DNA of 64,000 nucleotides from Jaltomata sinuosa (Eukaryota; Streptophyta; Magnoliopsida; Solanales; Solanaceae): positions 124,001-188,000 of the forward strand of contig QJPP01007240.1 in NCBI GenBank assembly GCA_003996215.1, given 5' to 3'. Made by a program: the position numbers and the translations under genes. The notes below the pieces were generated by a model. The model saw only the letters and a program-made list of their open reading frames with translations, was not told the origin of the DNA and did not search any database. Shown piece after piece: positions 50,021 through 61,458 of the stretch. The stretch's first letter is position 1; every line of letters begins with the position of its first letter.

Positions 50021-50454
50021 TCTATACTATATTAAAAGTGTGAAGCACCTTATAATGTGATTTGAACTTTTTACCCTTCATTAAAAGGGTTTGCTTTAGA
50101 CAAAGTTGTCTTTTCACCATTTTTCTCAAATAAATTATAATTACACATAAACACTAATATATATTAAAATATTAATAATATATATACTCTTAAAAGTTCC
50201 CGCAAAATCCCTAAAGTTCTAAAAAAAAAAGTCGACGGCCTTTTCTTAATTTTTGGCATATATATATATCATATTTTTTACCCTACTTTTTGTAGTAGTA
50301 TGCACGTTTATATAAATAACATAAATTTTTAATATCTGGAATATTTTTAAAGAAAAAATTATATTAATGTTAATTGTTATTTTCACATAATTTATTTATT
50401 TTATATAATTTTTTTAATTTATTAACATGTGCAACGCACATACATTAAGACTAG
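50021..50454 (+). mobile_element. Non-autonomous Helitron-like unit 1
   Basis: It starts TCTATACTATATTAAAAGTG and ends with the hairpin TGTGC-AAC-GCACA, ten bases, then CTAG before T. Both ends fit Helitron rules. The body is AT-rich without coding capacity. Confidence 0.7.
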
Positions 50455-50891
50455 TACTATATTAAAAGTGTGAAGCACCTTATAATGTGATTTGAACTTT
50501 TTACCCTTCATTAAAAGGGTTTGCTTTAGACAAAGTTGTCTTTTCACCATTTTTCTCAAATAAATTATAATTACACATAAACACTAATATATATTAAAAT
50601 ATTAATAATATTTATACTCTTAAAAGTTCCCGCAAAATCCCTAAAGTTCCAAAAAAAAAGTCGACGGCCTTTTCTTAATTTTTGGCATATATATATATAT
50701 ATATATCATATTTTTTACCCTACTTTTTGTAGTAGTATGCACGTTTATATAAATAACATAATTTTTAAATATCTGAAATATTTTTAAAGAAAAAATTATA
50801 TTAATGTTAATTGTTATTTTCACATAATTTATTTATTTTATATAATTTTTTTAATTTATTAACATGTGCAACGCACATACATTAAGACTAG
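50455..50891 (+). mobile_element. Non-autonomous Helitron-like unit 2
   Basis: It follows unit 1 directly, starting TACTATATTAAAAGTG, with the same body and the same hairpin plus CTAG end. The internal AT microsatellite is longer than in unit 1. Confidence 0.7.
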
Positions 50892-51319
50892 TGATTTGAA
50901 GTGTGAAGCACCTTATAATGTGATTTGAACTTTTTACCCTTCATTAAAAGGGTTTGCTTTAGACAAAGTTGTCTTTTCACCATTTTTCTCAAATAAATTA
51001 TAATTACACATATACACTAATATATATTAAAATATTAATAATATTTATACTCTTAAAAGTTCCCGCAAAATCCCTAAAGTTCCAAAAAAAAAAGTCGACG
51101 GCCTTTTCTTAATTTTTGGCATATATATAAATATCATATTTTTTACCCTACTTTTTGTAGTAGTATGCACATTTACATAAATAACATAATTTTTAAATAT
51201 CTGGAATATTTTTAAAGAAAAAAATATATTAATGTTAATTGTTATTTTCACATAATTTATTTATTTTAAATAATTTTTTTAATTTATTAACATGTGCAAC
51301 GCACATACATTAAGACTAG
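50892..51319 (+). mobile_element. Non-autonomous Helitron-like unit 3
   Basis: It follows unit 2 directly, with a changed start (TGATTTGAAGTGTGAAGCAC), the same body, and the same hairpin plus CTAG terminus at 51316-51319. Confidence 0.7.
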
Positions 51320-53374
51320 TATATATAAAAGTAGGAAGCTCCAAAGAGAAAAGTTAGATTATCATTTTGCCCCTACACTAAATTAAAATGTTATAATTAT
51401 ATATTATTATATATTAAATAATAGTTCAAAAGTCACAATTGTTGTAAGAATGCAAATTACACCTCTTCGTCTAATACAGCAAATGGAGTGACAATTGGTT
51501 GGACTTCTGTTTACCACACATTCATGTTATGAATACAAAAAGTCAAAATCATCCATATATGTAAATATACCTTATAAGTAAATAATAAATATTAATTACA
51601 GCACATTCATAGTGTGAATACGAAAAGGCAAAATCATTCACATCTGTGATTATTGTTGTTGAATTTAGATCTTTCATTTCCCCAATATATAACATGAATC
51701 ACAAATATAGGCTTCTTTTTGAGGATTTATACAATGTAGGTTACTCACTTGGAACGTTACCTAATTATTAGGAATCTCAAACAGATACAATATTAAAGAG
51801 TCTTGAAAGGTTTCCCATAAAGTGCTTTTATTGTTTCTTATCTGTATATAACTCACTTAATTGGTTTTTCCTACTGCAAAACTTTTACAATATTTTTCAA
51901 TTTCCTCCCTTTGACCTCCATCAAGTAGTTTGTCATGAATGGTAGACAAAATTATAATAAAAGAATGCATATGAGACCAAGATTGGCCATGATTAGAAGT
52001 CCCACAGATTGTAAGTTCAATCTCAAGAAATCTTCAGGGGATACTTATGTCATGAGCCTCGCGACAATCAACGCTGCCATCTTGTCACTTCGCTTAGCTA
52101 AAAAATATGTAGTTTCAAATATTTGTTAGGGGATTTTAAAGTCTGCTTTAGACTGTTCAAACGTTTTATCACGATTCTTTCCATGTCAAAAATATATACA
52201 ATGTAAGGTATTCTTTGAGAATGTATCTCATACTTTTTTTTAATCATTCAGAATCAGAGATTATGTAGTACTAATATGGGAGTTTGTTCTCCCATCTACC
52301 TAGCTATGCAAGAAAGTACTAATTTGGCACAATTCTTTGCCAAAAGGTTAGTCTATTAGGTGGGAGAGCCCACTCAAGCCAATAAATCCATTACTATTTC
52401 TCTTTTTAATTGACGAGAGACAACTGACACACTACCTCCCGACTTGGTTGGTCACAACTGGCACCACTTCTTTGATCCAGGCCACCACTCCTGACACCCA
52501 TAAGGCCCAGTTGATCTAAAGCCTGGTATCTCTCTTTTTGTTTGTCCAATTGGTCATGGTTGGCATCCCCTTTTAGATCCACGCCACCACGCCTAGTGCC
52601 CACAATCGGCACCCCTCCTAGTCCAAGCCAACACTCCTGACACTCTACCAGGTCACCACTCTGAGTCGTGGCCTCAAACGTTGATCGACCTGTTCTAACT
52701 GAACAAGAGAGCCCAACCCAAAAAGACTAATCTATATAAATCGGAGAACCCACTCAAGCCTATAAATCCATTAGTATTTCACGTTACATTGAATTGGTTC
52801 TGCTAGAGCGAGTTAGATAAAGAAGCATACAAGGGGAAAAAGATGTTCAACTTGAAGATCAAATTAAGTTAAAAGGGAAGACATACAAGGGGAAAAAAAA
52901 ATCTCCCTCTTTGTATTCATTCAACCACTGTTATAGATAATGATTGCTTAATATTCCCATCAAATTAGGATTCTTTCACTGTTAGGGGTAATAGGTTTAA
53001 ATTTTTTGTTATAAATAATCAAGAACAATTATGACTTAACATCTACTAGAAACGGCCAATTTTTGGCTACAGTGAACTCACTAATCAGAACTGATGATAC
53101 ATTCCACCTAGGAAATGACTGCTTAGCTATTGCGTTCAAATGTCCTAATTTTGTCCCGCTTTTCTCAAACTTGATGACCCTTTGAAAGATACCAAAATAG
53201 GTGAGACAGAATTATAGAGTGGGAGTGAGATAATGATATAATGGCAAAAAGCACCCAACAACCATTGGGTGTGGCATCATCATGAGCTAAAACTCCCTCT
53301 CTTTTAATACTCCTAAGTTCATTCTTTTAGAAAAAACACAAGATCCTTAAACATCAAGATATACTATACTAAGG
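51320..53374. other. Intergenic, short repeats, no confident gene
   Basis: A 64-codon frame at 51935-52129 (plus) is not recognised. A pair of roughly 60-bp direct repeats lies at about 52343-52400 and 52722-52785. The last few hundred bases are the upstream region of the COBL4-type gene. Confidence 0.4.
52343..52785. repeat. Direct repeats flanking a GC-richer insert
   Basis: The text around GAGAGCCCACTCAAGCCAAT at the left recurs as GAGAACCCACTCAAGCCTAT at the right, each followed by AAATCCATTA. Between them lie internal repeats of the type CACCACTCCTGACACCC. It could be a tiny terminal-direct-repeat element. Confidence 0.5.
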
Positions 53375-55153
53375 ATGTCTCAGAAAAGAATATCTTTTAA
53401 GGGAGAAAATTACTCCCATCGATGCCAACTCTTATTTCCTCTAGCAAAGATAATTTTTTTCGCAGTCGTCTTGTCTTCTATTTTGCCTCATGCAGGTAAA
53501 TTACATACTTACAGATAAGATAATGTATATTTTTGTGGCCCGTTATATATTATTTTCTTTCTTTTGTACCTTCAGATGCATTTGATCCATTGGATCCATT
53601 TGGTAACATCACAATAAAATGGGATGTCATGTCTTGGACACCAGATGGCTATGTGGTAAGTATCTTCATAATACTGATTGACACACGAATATTATACGAG
53701 TAATGACAACCTGAAATATTCATCCAGGCTGTTGTAACAATGAATAATTTCCAAATGTATCGGCATATTATGAGCCCTGGATGGACTTTAGGATGGAACT
53801 GGCCAAAGAAAGAAGTGATATGGTCCATTGTGGGATCACAAACAACAGAGCAAGGTGACTGTTCCAAGTTTAAAGGAAATGTACCACATTGTTGCAAGAG
53901 GGACCCTGTACTTGTGGACTTGCTTCCTGGAGTTCCCTACAACCAACAGTTCAGCAACTGCTGTAAAGGTGGTGTTCTCGCGTCTTGGGGCGAAGATCCT
54001 GCAGAGTCGGTATCTTCCTTTCAGATTAGTGTTGGACTTGCTGGAACATCAAACAAGACAGTAAAACTACCCAAGAATTTCACTCTGCTTGGTCCAGGAC
54101 CAGGCTACACTTGTGGCCCTGCAAAGATAGTTCCATCCACAGTTTTCCTCACTGCAGATCATAGGCGAAAAACTCAAGCATCAAGTAAGTTTCCCTTTTT
54201 TGCCTCTATTTTTTTCCCTCTGTTTATCGGCATTTCAGTAAGCAATCAGGTTGATTTAATGATTACTTGCAGTGACCTGGAATGTGACATGCACCTATTC
54301 ACAGTTTCTGTCATCCAAGTACCCGAGTTGTTGTGTTTCTTTCTCAACTTTCTACAACGACACCATCACTCCTTGCCCATCCTGTTCTTGTGGTTGCAGT
54401 CATAAACACAACTGCATCATGTAGGTATCTTTTTCATACGTCAAGTTTCCCCTTAACATTTGCTAATAAGTCTACTGGGATTTTGATGATGCAGGGGAGA
54501 CTCCGAAAAACTGAAAAGAAAGGGAATAAACACTCCAAGAAAGGATAATGAACCATTACTACAATGCACCCACCACATGTGCCCAATACGCGTGCATTGG
54601 CATGTTAAGCTCAATTACAAGGATTATTGGCGAGTCAAGATTGCTATCACTAACTTCAATTACAGATTGAACCATACACAGTGGACACTTGTAGCACAAC
54701 ATCCTAATCTCAACAATGTGACTCAAGTTTTCAGCTTCAACTACAAGCCTCTCGTGCCCTACCAATCCATTAGTGAGTGCATATGAATGTGAATTTAGTT
54801 CTTTTCTCAAGCTTAACTTCATGCAGAAAAAAATTGAACTGAACTTAACAATCATTTCTTGATATTCAGATGATACTGCCATGTTCTATGGTATGAAATA
54901 TTACAATGATCTCTTGATGGAAGCTGGACCTTCGGGGAATGTTCAGTCTGAGGTGCTTATGCAAAAGGATAAGAATACATTTTCACTGAAGTCAGGATGG
55001 GGATTTCCCCGGAGAGTCTACTTTAATGGAGATGAATGCAAACTACCCCCTCCGGATTCATACCCAATTTTGCCCAACTCAGCTGAAAAAGGACCATTTT
55101 CATTTTCAAGCACTGCAATTTGCACGATGTTGATGATTTTCCTCACCTGGTAA
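53375..55153 (+). CDS. COBL4: COBRA-like protein 4 type, 6 exons, 455 aa
   Basis: Exons: 53375-53495, 53576-53655, 53728-54184, 54273-54420, 54495-54772 and 54870-55153, all GT-AG, in frame. The N-terminus has a basic stretch and then a hydrophobic signal (IIFFAVVLSSILPHA). The family parts are FDPLDPFGNITIKWDVMSW, NVPHCCKRDP, LLGPGPGYTCGPAKIV, SCCVSFSTFYND and YFNGDECKLPPPDSYP. The protein ends in a hydrophobic tail (SSTAICTMLMIFLTW), as needed for GPI anchoring. The central text matches the COBL4/IRX6 and BC1 type, which is required for cellulose in secondary walls. Length is normal. It converges on the COB-type gene 0.55 kb downstream. Confidence 0.9.
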
Positions 55154-55707
55154 CGGACAAAATCATTCGATGGCAGAAAGAACATACTTTACTAGCGCTT
55201 CTTGTAACATTTAGATTGTGCTCCATCATCAAGAGCTTTTTTAGGTTGTTATATATTGCATGCATGCGGAGAGAATAGTGAAATTGAACTTCTGTTCATT
55301 TTATTGTATATATGTGGAGATGACAGTTTCCTTACGTATAAGATTCTTGCTTTTTGCCACTTTCAAATATGAAGTTTTGTGAACATCATTCAATAGTGTA
55401 CATCAAAATTCTCAAAGTGTAGGGCACTGCCGCATTATCATAAAGTGTTACAATATGTACAAGGATATATACAATATAATGCATATGTTGAACCTCAAGC
55501 AATCAAACTGGAACACATCAAGTTAGTGGTTACATCTACAAAATCACAAGTAAACCTTCACATTTGGGAACCTTGGAGCGAAGTTGAAGTTGCAAAAGTG
55601 ATGCTTTTGAATTTACTGAAGACATTTAATGTTGATATTAACAATGGTAAGAAATTCTCTTCATTGGAAGCAATGGAATTCTTCAATTACATTACTTTCT
55701 GATAATT
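55154..55707. other. Shared 3' region of two convergent COBL genes
   Basis: No gene. It should contain both 3' UTRs. The 85-codon frame at 55445-55702 has no recognised similarity. Confidence 0.5.
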
Positions 55708-58616
55708 TTACAAGTTATGTGAATATAATAGAATAAGAGATATCAAAATTACGGCCAAAGAGTGCCATAGTGTAAGCTCACCGTGGACACTAGCATTTGG
55801 TAGGTACGGGTAGACTTCCGGAGGTGGCATAACACAATTGTCACCATTAAAGTAAACCTTTTGAGGGAAAGCCCATCCCTTTTCAAAGGTGAACTTCGAT
55901 TTATCCTTCTGAAGTATGACCTCTGATTGCACATTTCCAGAAGGTCCACCCTGCATTAGCATATCATTGTAATATTTGATTCCCCAAAACATAGCAGTAT
56001 CATCTGTAAGAGATCAATTTCAAAAGAAGATCAGTTAGAAAGCTCGACTTTTTTATGAAAAGTTGTATTTCCTTGTCAAGGGAAAAGAATACTCACTAAT
56101 GGGACCATACGAGACTAGTGGCTCATAATTGAAGCTGAATATCTGGGTGAGATTCTCAAAGTTGGGGTGCTGAACAACAAGATTCCACTGGGAATAATTC
56201 ATTATGTAGTTTAAATTTGTTATTGTAATTTTTACCCTCCAGTAAGCTTTATAGTTTGTCTTAACATGCCAATGAACTCTAATGGGACACATATGCTTAG
56301 TACATTGGACCAGAGGTCTGTAATCGTTCTTTCCGGAATCTAGAAGTGTTGAAGCTAAATTAGGGGAGTCCGTCCTGTCAGAGAGCATAAAAAAGTATCA
56401 GATCATGAATATTAAGAACTTCCGAAAACCAAAATACAAAAGAAAGGGAGAATTTGAGATTAAAGATAGTGTCCGCTCACTCTATGCATGTTCCCGGTTG
56501 AGTTATGTTATTTTGGCATCCACATGAGCAAGTCGCGCAATTTATAATTGTGTCATTGTAGAAAGAGGACAGTGAGACACAACAGGTGGGTGCCTTCTGA
56601 GCTAGGAACTGTGAATATGTGCAAATAACATTCCATGTCACTGCAAGGAAAAAGATACAATCAATATGATTATACCTTTAATTTTACTAGTATAAACTTG
56701 GAAATTTTCATGATCAAAGAGGTACACATCATTTACGGATGTGTTGAAAAAGAAAAACATGCAATTACTGAAAGAAACTATTATTGCATAGTCATAGCTT
56801 TATAACCCGCTATAACTTACTCAAAGCTTGAGTGAACCTCCTTCCATCTGGTGTTAGAAACTTGGTTGGTTTCCCCTTCGTTGCAGGCCCACAGGTATAT
56901 CCAGGTCCCGGTGCCTTGAGGGTGAAGTTTTTTGGCAACCTCACTGTCTTGTTACTTGTTCCTGCTTGACCGACACTGAGTTGGAATGCGCTAACAGCGT
57001 TCTCTGGGTTTTGAACCCACGAGCTAATTACTCCACCTCTGCAGCAATTTGCAATTTGCTGATTATACAGAGTCCCTGGCAACAAGTCGACAATGGTTGG
57101 GTCTCTTTTGCAGCAATGAGGGATGCTCCCTTTGAATCTTGAACAGTCTCCTTGCTCTGTGGCTTGACCTCCAGCTGCACTCCAAATTACTTCTTTTTTT
57201 GCCCATATCCAACCTAGTTTCCACCCCGGTGCTTGAATATGACGATATTTTTGGAAGTTATATATTGTAATAATAGCCTGCATAATTCAAAAGAAACAAC
57301 ACGTTTTGGGTTCAAAGTGAAAATCCTTCAATGTTGGTTTGGGAATCAGACAATGATACATATGAAATAAATGTCCCTTCTACATAAGAGTCATATCTGC
57401 CCTTTGTTGAGAGATGTTGAAGTACATTTCATCAGTAAAATAAGAGCAAAACACACTCACAACATATCCATCTGGAGTCCAAGACTTAACATCCCACTTG
57501 ACGGTAATATTTCCATTGGGATCGAGTACATCATAAGCATCTGCAACAATATTCAGCGAAGGGACACTATAAACATCGATTTTGCTAGATCGAGTACATC
57601 ATAAACATCAATGCATAAATCACAGTATCACCGTACAATTTTGATGTCCCGGAGCATTATAAATGTAAGATTTTGGTAGATGATAATCTAATATTAACCA
57701 ATGTGAACTAACTTGTCAATAACCAACAAAAAATCAGTAAAGCCACAGTTTAAGCACCAAATTGCTACAATATCAATATTCCAGTCATTATAAATGCAAA
57801 TGGTTGACTTAAGAACATTAAGCAGGTGAATTTATTAATACAAGGCAATATCAACCAAAGAGAACAGAATACATTAACTAAATATTTGATTCTTCTAGAC
57901 CACCTACTTGAAGTTTGACCATCAAATTTAGACTTGGATCAGTTTTTTTTTTCCCAAAAACATCTTAGATAATATCTTTGCCTTAAATTGCACAAACTGT
58001 TATCATTCATTTTTAAAGCCATTGGATTTAGTAAAGAGAGTATCCTGTATTATCATTATTCTGCTCTTTTTGTCACAAAAAAGTCAGGAAATTGAAAAAA
58101 AATTCTACTTGAAGCAACAAACCTGCAGGGAACTCCATCTGCCTTACAAAGCAAAATTAAACACATGGAAATCGAAAGCTGAGCATGCACATCAACGTGC
58201 AGGACATTCTTATTCCATCAATAAAGAAACCACACTCAAAAACTCGAATATCCAAACTATCTTTGACCAAAAACTTAATCAAACCATACCAAAAAAAAAC
58301 CTTTTTTTTTCTTCAAGATTATCATAATCCCTTTGTGTAATCTTGATTTTCTTCTTTCTGATTCAATGAAACAGTAACATTTTGAAGCAAACCAAGATAT
58401 TCATTTCAATGTCTAAAAAGATAAGAACCAAACAGGAATCCTTTTTTTTTTGTCAACCTAACACTTGACTAGGTAGTGGTAAATGAGATGATGACAGAGG
58501 GAATAAACACGTTGGGTGCTCTCACCTGTAGACGTAAAGCACATAAGAGAAAGCAACAAAGCTATCAGAATAGCAGAATTGCCAAGTTTAATGATTGATC
58601 TTGAGTAGACCTCCAT
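55708..58616 (-). CDS. COBRA-like protein, COB/COBL1/COBL2 type, 6 exons, 453 aa
   Basis: Exons on the minus strand: 58616-58526, 57540-57461, 57277-56821, 56640-56481, 56374-56097 and 56003-55708, all GT-AG, in frame. The signal peptide is around SAILIALLLSLMCF. Family text includes YDVLDPNGNITVKWDV, IPHCCKRDP, PGPGYTCGPA, TCCVSLSSFYND and VYFNGDNCVMPPPEVYP, and a GPI-type hydrophobic tail (LAVILISLILLYSHNL). Exon 4 ends with GCQNN.TQPGTC, the COB/COBL1/2 version rather than that of COBL4. These proteins orient cellulose microfibrils and anisotropic growth. Intron 1 is long (about 985 bp) and contains a copied piece of exon 2. With PNM1 nearby, orthology to Arabidopsis COB is plausible but COBL1/2 is not excluded. 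Confidence 0.9.
57588..57609 (-). repeat. Copy of exon 2 start inside intron 1
   Basis: The text GATCGAGTACATCATAAACA at 57588 repeats, with one change, the exon 2 start at 57519-57541 (GATCGAGTACATCATAAGCA). It lies about 50 bases upstream of the real acceptor in the minus-strand gene. Confidence 0.75.
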
Positions 58617-59770
58617 TGCTGAGTGTGTATCTTGAAAACTTGGGAAGGGTGGCCAATACTATTTTGTGTTGGGAATGGACACAGAGAAATAAGAGGGAAT
58701 TAGAATGTGTATCGACTATTAATGTTATTCATTCCGACCATTTTACTTTGTATGAAAATAATTTAGTCAAACTATCTTCTAATTAATATTTTTCTTAATA
58801 AATGTGTCAAATAAAATATCACAAGTAAAATGGACAGGAGGAAGTATTCAAATGGGGAGGGGTGAAATAGACTATTTATTTGTTTTACTCAGTTGTGATT
58901 ATGACTTACTCGAATTTAATATAGGACACTAACGGTATGGTTAGCTTCTAAGGAAATTTTCAACGTTTCTATTAGAACTGCCAAGTATAAATAAGGTCGG
59001 TTAAGATCACTAATAAAGTCTATAAATAAAAGATAGTGTACAATATTTTGCCTTACATCAATAATTCAATATTTAGGAAGGTTTCACTATATATGGGTCA
59101 TTCTCCTATATATCATCTATTGTCCTTAAATGTAATGCAACTTGTACAGATCGATCCATTTTTATACAATGATTTGTCTATACTTTGATCCTTGCCATCC
59201 CATTGAATATTAGGTCCAGGATTAAATGATAATTATCACTAGACACTAATGATCAGATTAGGATTGATAGAATTGCATTGTATCTTAAACACAATATTAG
59301 CTATCTTGAAAAGAAAAAAAATTGTTTTTTTCTTCTTCTTCTTGTGGGTCGACATAAAAGTAATTTCCTCTTATTTGTCATTCATCGAGTAGGTTTGACT
59401 AAGCAAAATAATTGTCGAAATATAGGATCATCCTTCAACTTTTTAAAATACTGTACTAATTGAGAGGAGATGGTGTGGCGCACGGGATACACATGAGGCG
59501 CACCGAATTTTTGTAAACTAAAAGATCATATGAAAGAATTAGAAAGTTAAAAAAATAGCTATATACAAACCTATTTTTAGATATATTTTTTTTAAAAAAA
59601 AACTAAAGACCATTTCCTAAATATAATCAGGTCTTTTCAACCCCTGGAAGCGCATAAAGTTCACTAGTGAGAAATAGAGCAAATCATTTGTAATAATTTG
59701 CTGAAATAAACAATTAAGTTTATCACAACTGTGTCGATCCAAAAAGTGTTTTTCCGTTGAAATAAACGGG
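58617..59770. other. Upstream region of the COB-type gene
   Basis: No gene. It includes a short MITE at 58725-58848. Confidence 0.4.
58725..58848. mobile_element. Short Stowaway-like MITE
   Basis: The left end ATTCCGACCATTTTACTTTG and right end CAAGTAAAATGGACAGGAGG are inverted complements about 120 bp apart, upstream of the COB-type gene. Confidence 0.5.
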
Positions 59771-60165
59771 GCATTGTTACAATATATAATTATCAAAAAT
59801 ATCACCATATTCAAGCACCGGGGTAGCAATTGGGTTGGACATGAACAAAAAAAGAAGTAATTTGGGGTGCAATTGAAGGACAAGCCGCAGAGCAATGAGA
59901 TTGTTCAAGATTCAAAGAGAACATGCCTCATTGCTGCAATAGGGACCCAATCATCATCGACTTGTTGCCCCATATAATTAACCAGCAAACTGCAAATTGT
60001 TGTAAAGGTGGTGTAATTAGTTCATGGGTTCAAGATCCAGAGAAAACTGTTAGTGCATTCCAACTCAGTGTTGGTCAAACAGGAACAAGTGAGAAAATAG
60101 CTCGGTTGCCCAAAAACTTCACCCTCAAGGCACCAGGACCTGAATATACTTGTGGGCCTGCAACG
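59771..60165 (+). pseudogene. COBRA-like exon 3 fragment
   Basis: Only exon 3 is present and it breaks off before its end. The text follows the minus-strand COB-type gene most closely: HIQAPG, KKEVIWGAIEGQAAEQ, MPHCCNRDPIIIDLLP, SSWVQDPEKTVSAFQLSVGQ and LPKNFTLKAPGPEYTCGPAT. It has one frameshift near its start, a TAG in place of TGG at 59823-59825, further TGA codons, and a lost PGTPY loop. No other exons are found around it. Confidence 0.85.
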
Positions 60166-61458
60166 CTTGATCACACATATATCGAAAATGCATATATATA
60201 TACAAAACAATTTGTTTTACCCAATCTTGTATTTGAGTTACTCACAGATTCTTCTACCTCATCTCATAACTTTTACATATTTGCTGCATTAAGAGACATC
60301 CTCCTGTCCTATTCTTTTACCATGATCCGTCCACAATAATCTGCCAAGCATATTCACTATACTCAACCACATCATGTTGAATGGTTCTTCATCCATTCAG
60401 TCTCATTGTTCACTTCTTTAGCAAGATCGTGCAACAAAAACCCAGTCAAGGCAAATCGTTTACATGTGAAGATGACTCCTACTAACTGATGTACATTTTG
60501 ATTCTGACCGCACATGTCTCCTTTGAAAGAGCAAATTCTGCTAATAACTAAATGTATGTAATACTAGGAAAACCTCAGCCTTGTTGATTCGCAGGGATAT
60601 CCAGTAATCTTACATAGCAAGAACACGTGACCTAAGTTTTCTCTAGAGTTGCCAAATACAGAGAATACTACGCAAATCATCAGTTCCCTCTTCCAAAGTA
60701 CTGAGTTTGCTGATACAACATTTTTCAAGTACCTCCAGACAAACAAAGAATTCTTTGGTGGAACTCCTGCTTTCGTAATAAGAATCTAATTTAACCTTGC
60801 ACATTCACAAATCTTGCTCAAAGATGAAGCACCAGAAGGGAGATCTGGAATTTGAGTATTGCATCAGAGTAGTCAATTAACATTTCTAATTGAAAGCATA
60901 GAGGAGAAAGGTACTGCACAAGATATGCTAGAAGAAACAGCTTTTAGACTAAAGGGAACCTCGGGGTGAGGATTCCAACAATCTATTTTGAATGTCCTGT
61001 TCTTGCATCCAACTCAAATAAACCAATACAATATATGTGAGCCTATACAGACAAATGCACGAGGAATTCAACACCAAGGACTGCCAATTAATCTAGTCAC
61101 AAGTAATATAGATTTATCCGTCACAAGAGAACCTATATACTCAAGTTCATCCGAAGCATATGAGAATGTTACTATATGTTAAAGAAAGATGATGGCAAGT
61201 TTTTTCTGTAGGCATCATTATGCAGTAGCAAGAATAGACACATTCAGAATTTATAATTCTAAATCAATTCATGAGATACAAAAATATAAATTCATTCATG
61301 AGTTACAAATTTAAAGAGCAACAAAAAATAAGGAGAGAACATTGTTGTAAACAAAAAAATTATTTCTAATGTTGTCAAGACTTATCAAAACAAGGGGGGA
61401 AAACACTTTCAGCATACCACTGGAAAATCTCTCTCAAAATCATCCAATATAGAAGGGA
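60166..61458. other. Intergenic, nothing recognised
   Basis: No gene is supported. The last 200-300 bases should be the 3' UTR of the PPR gene. Confidence 0.45.

Noticed and set aside
51935..52129. 64-codon frame with a basic start
   Set aside because: Too short, no family recognised, and no continuation across plausible splice sites.
55445..55702. 85-codon frame between two convergent COBL genes
   Set aside because: Lies in the expected 3' UTR space and has no similarity I know.
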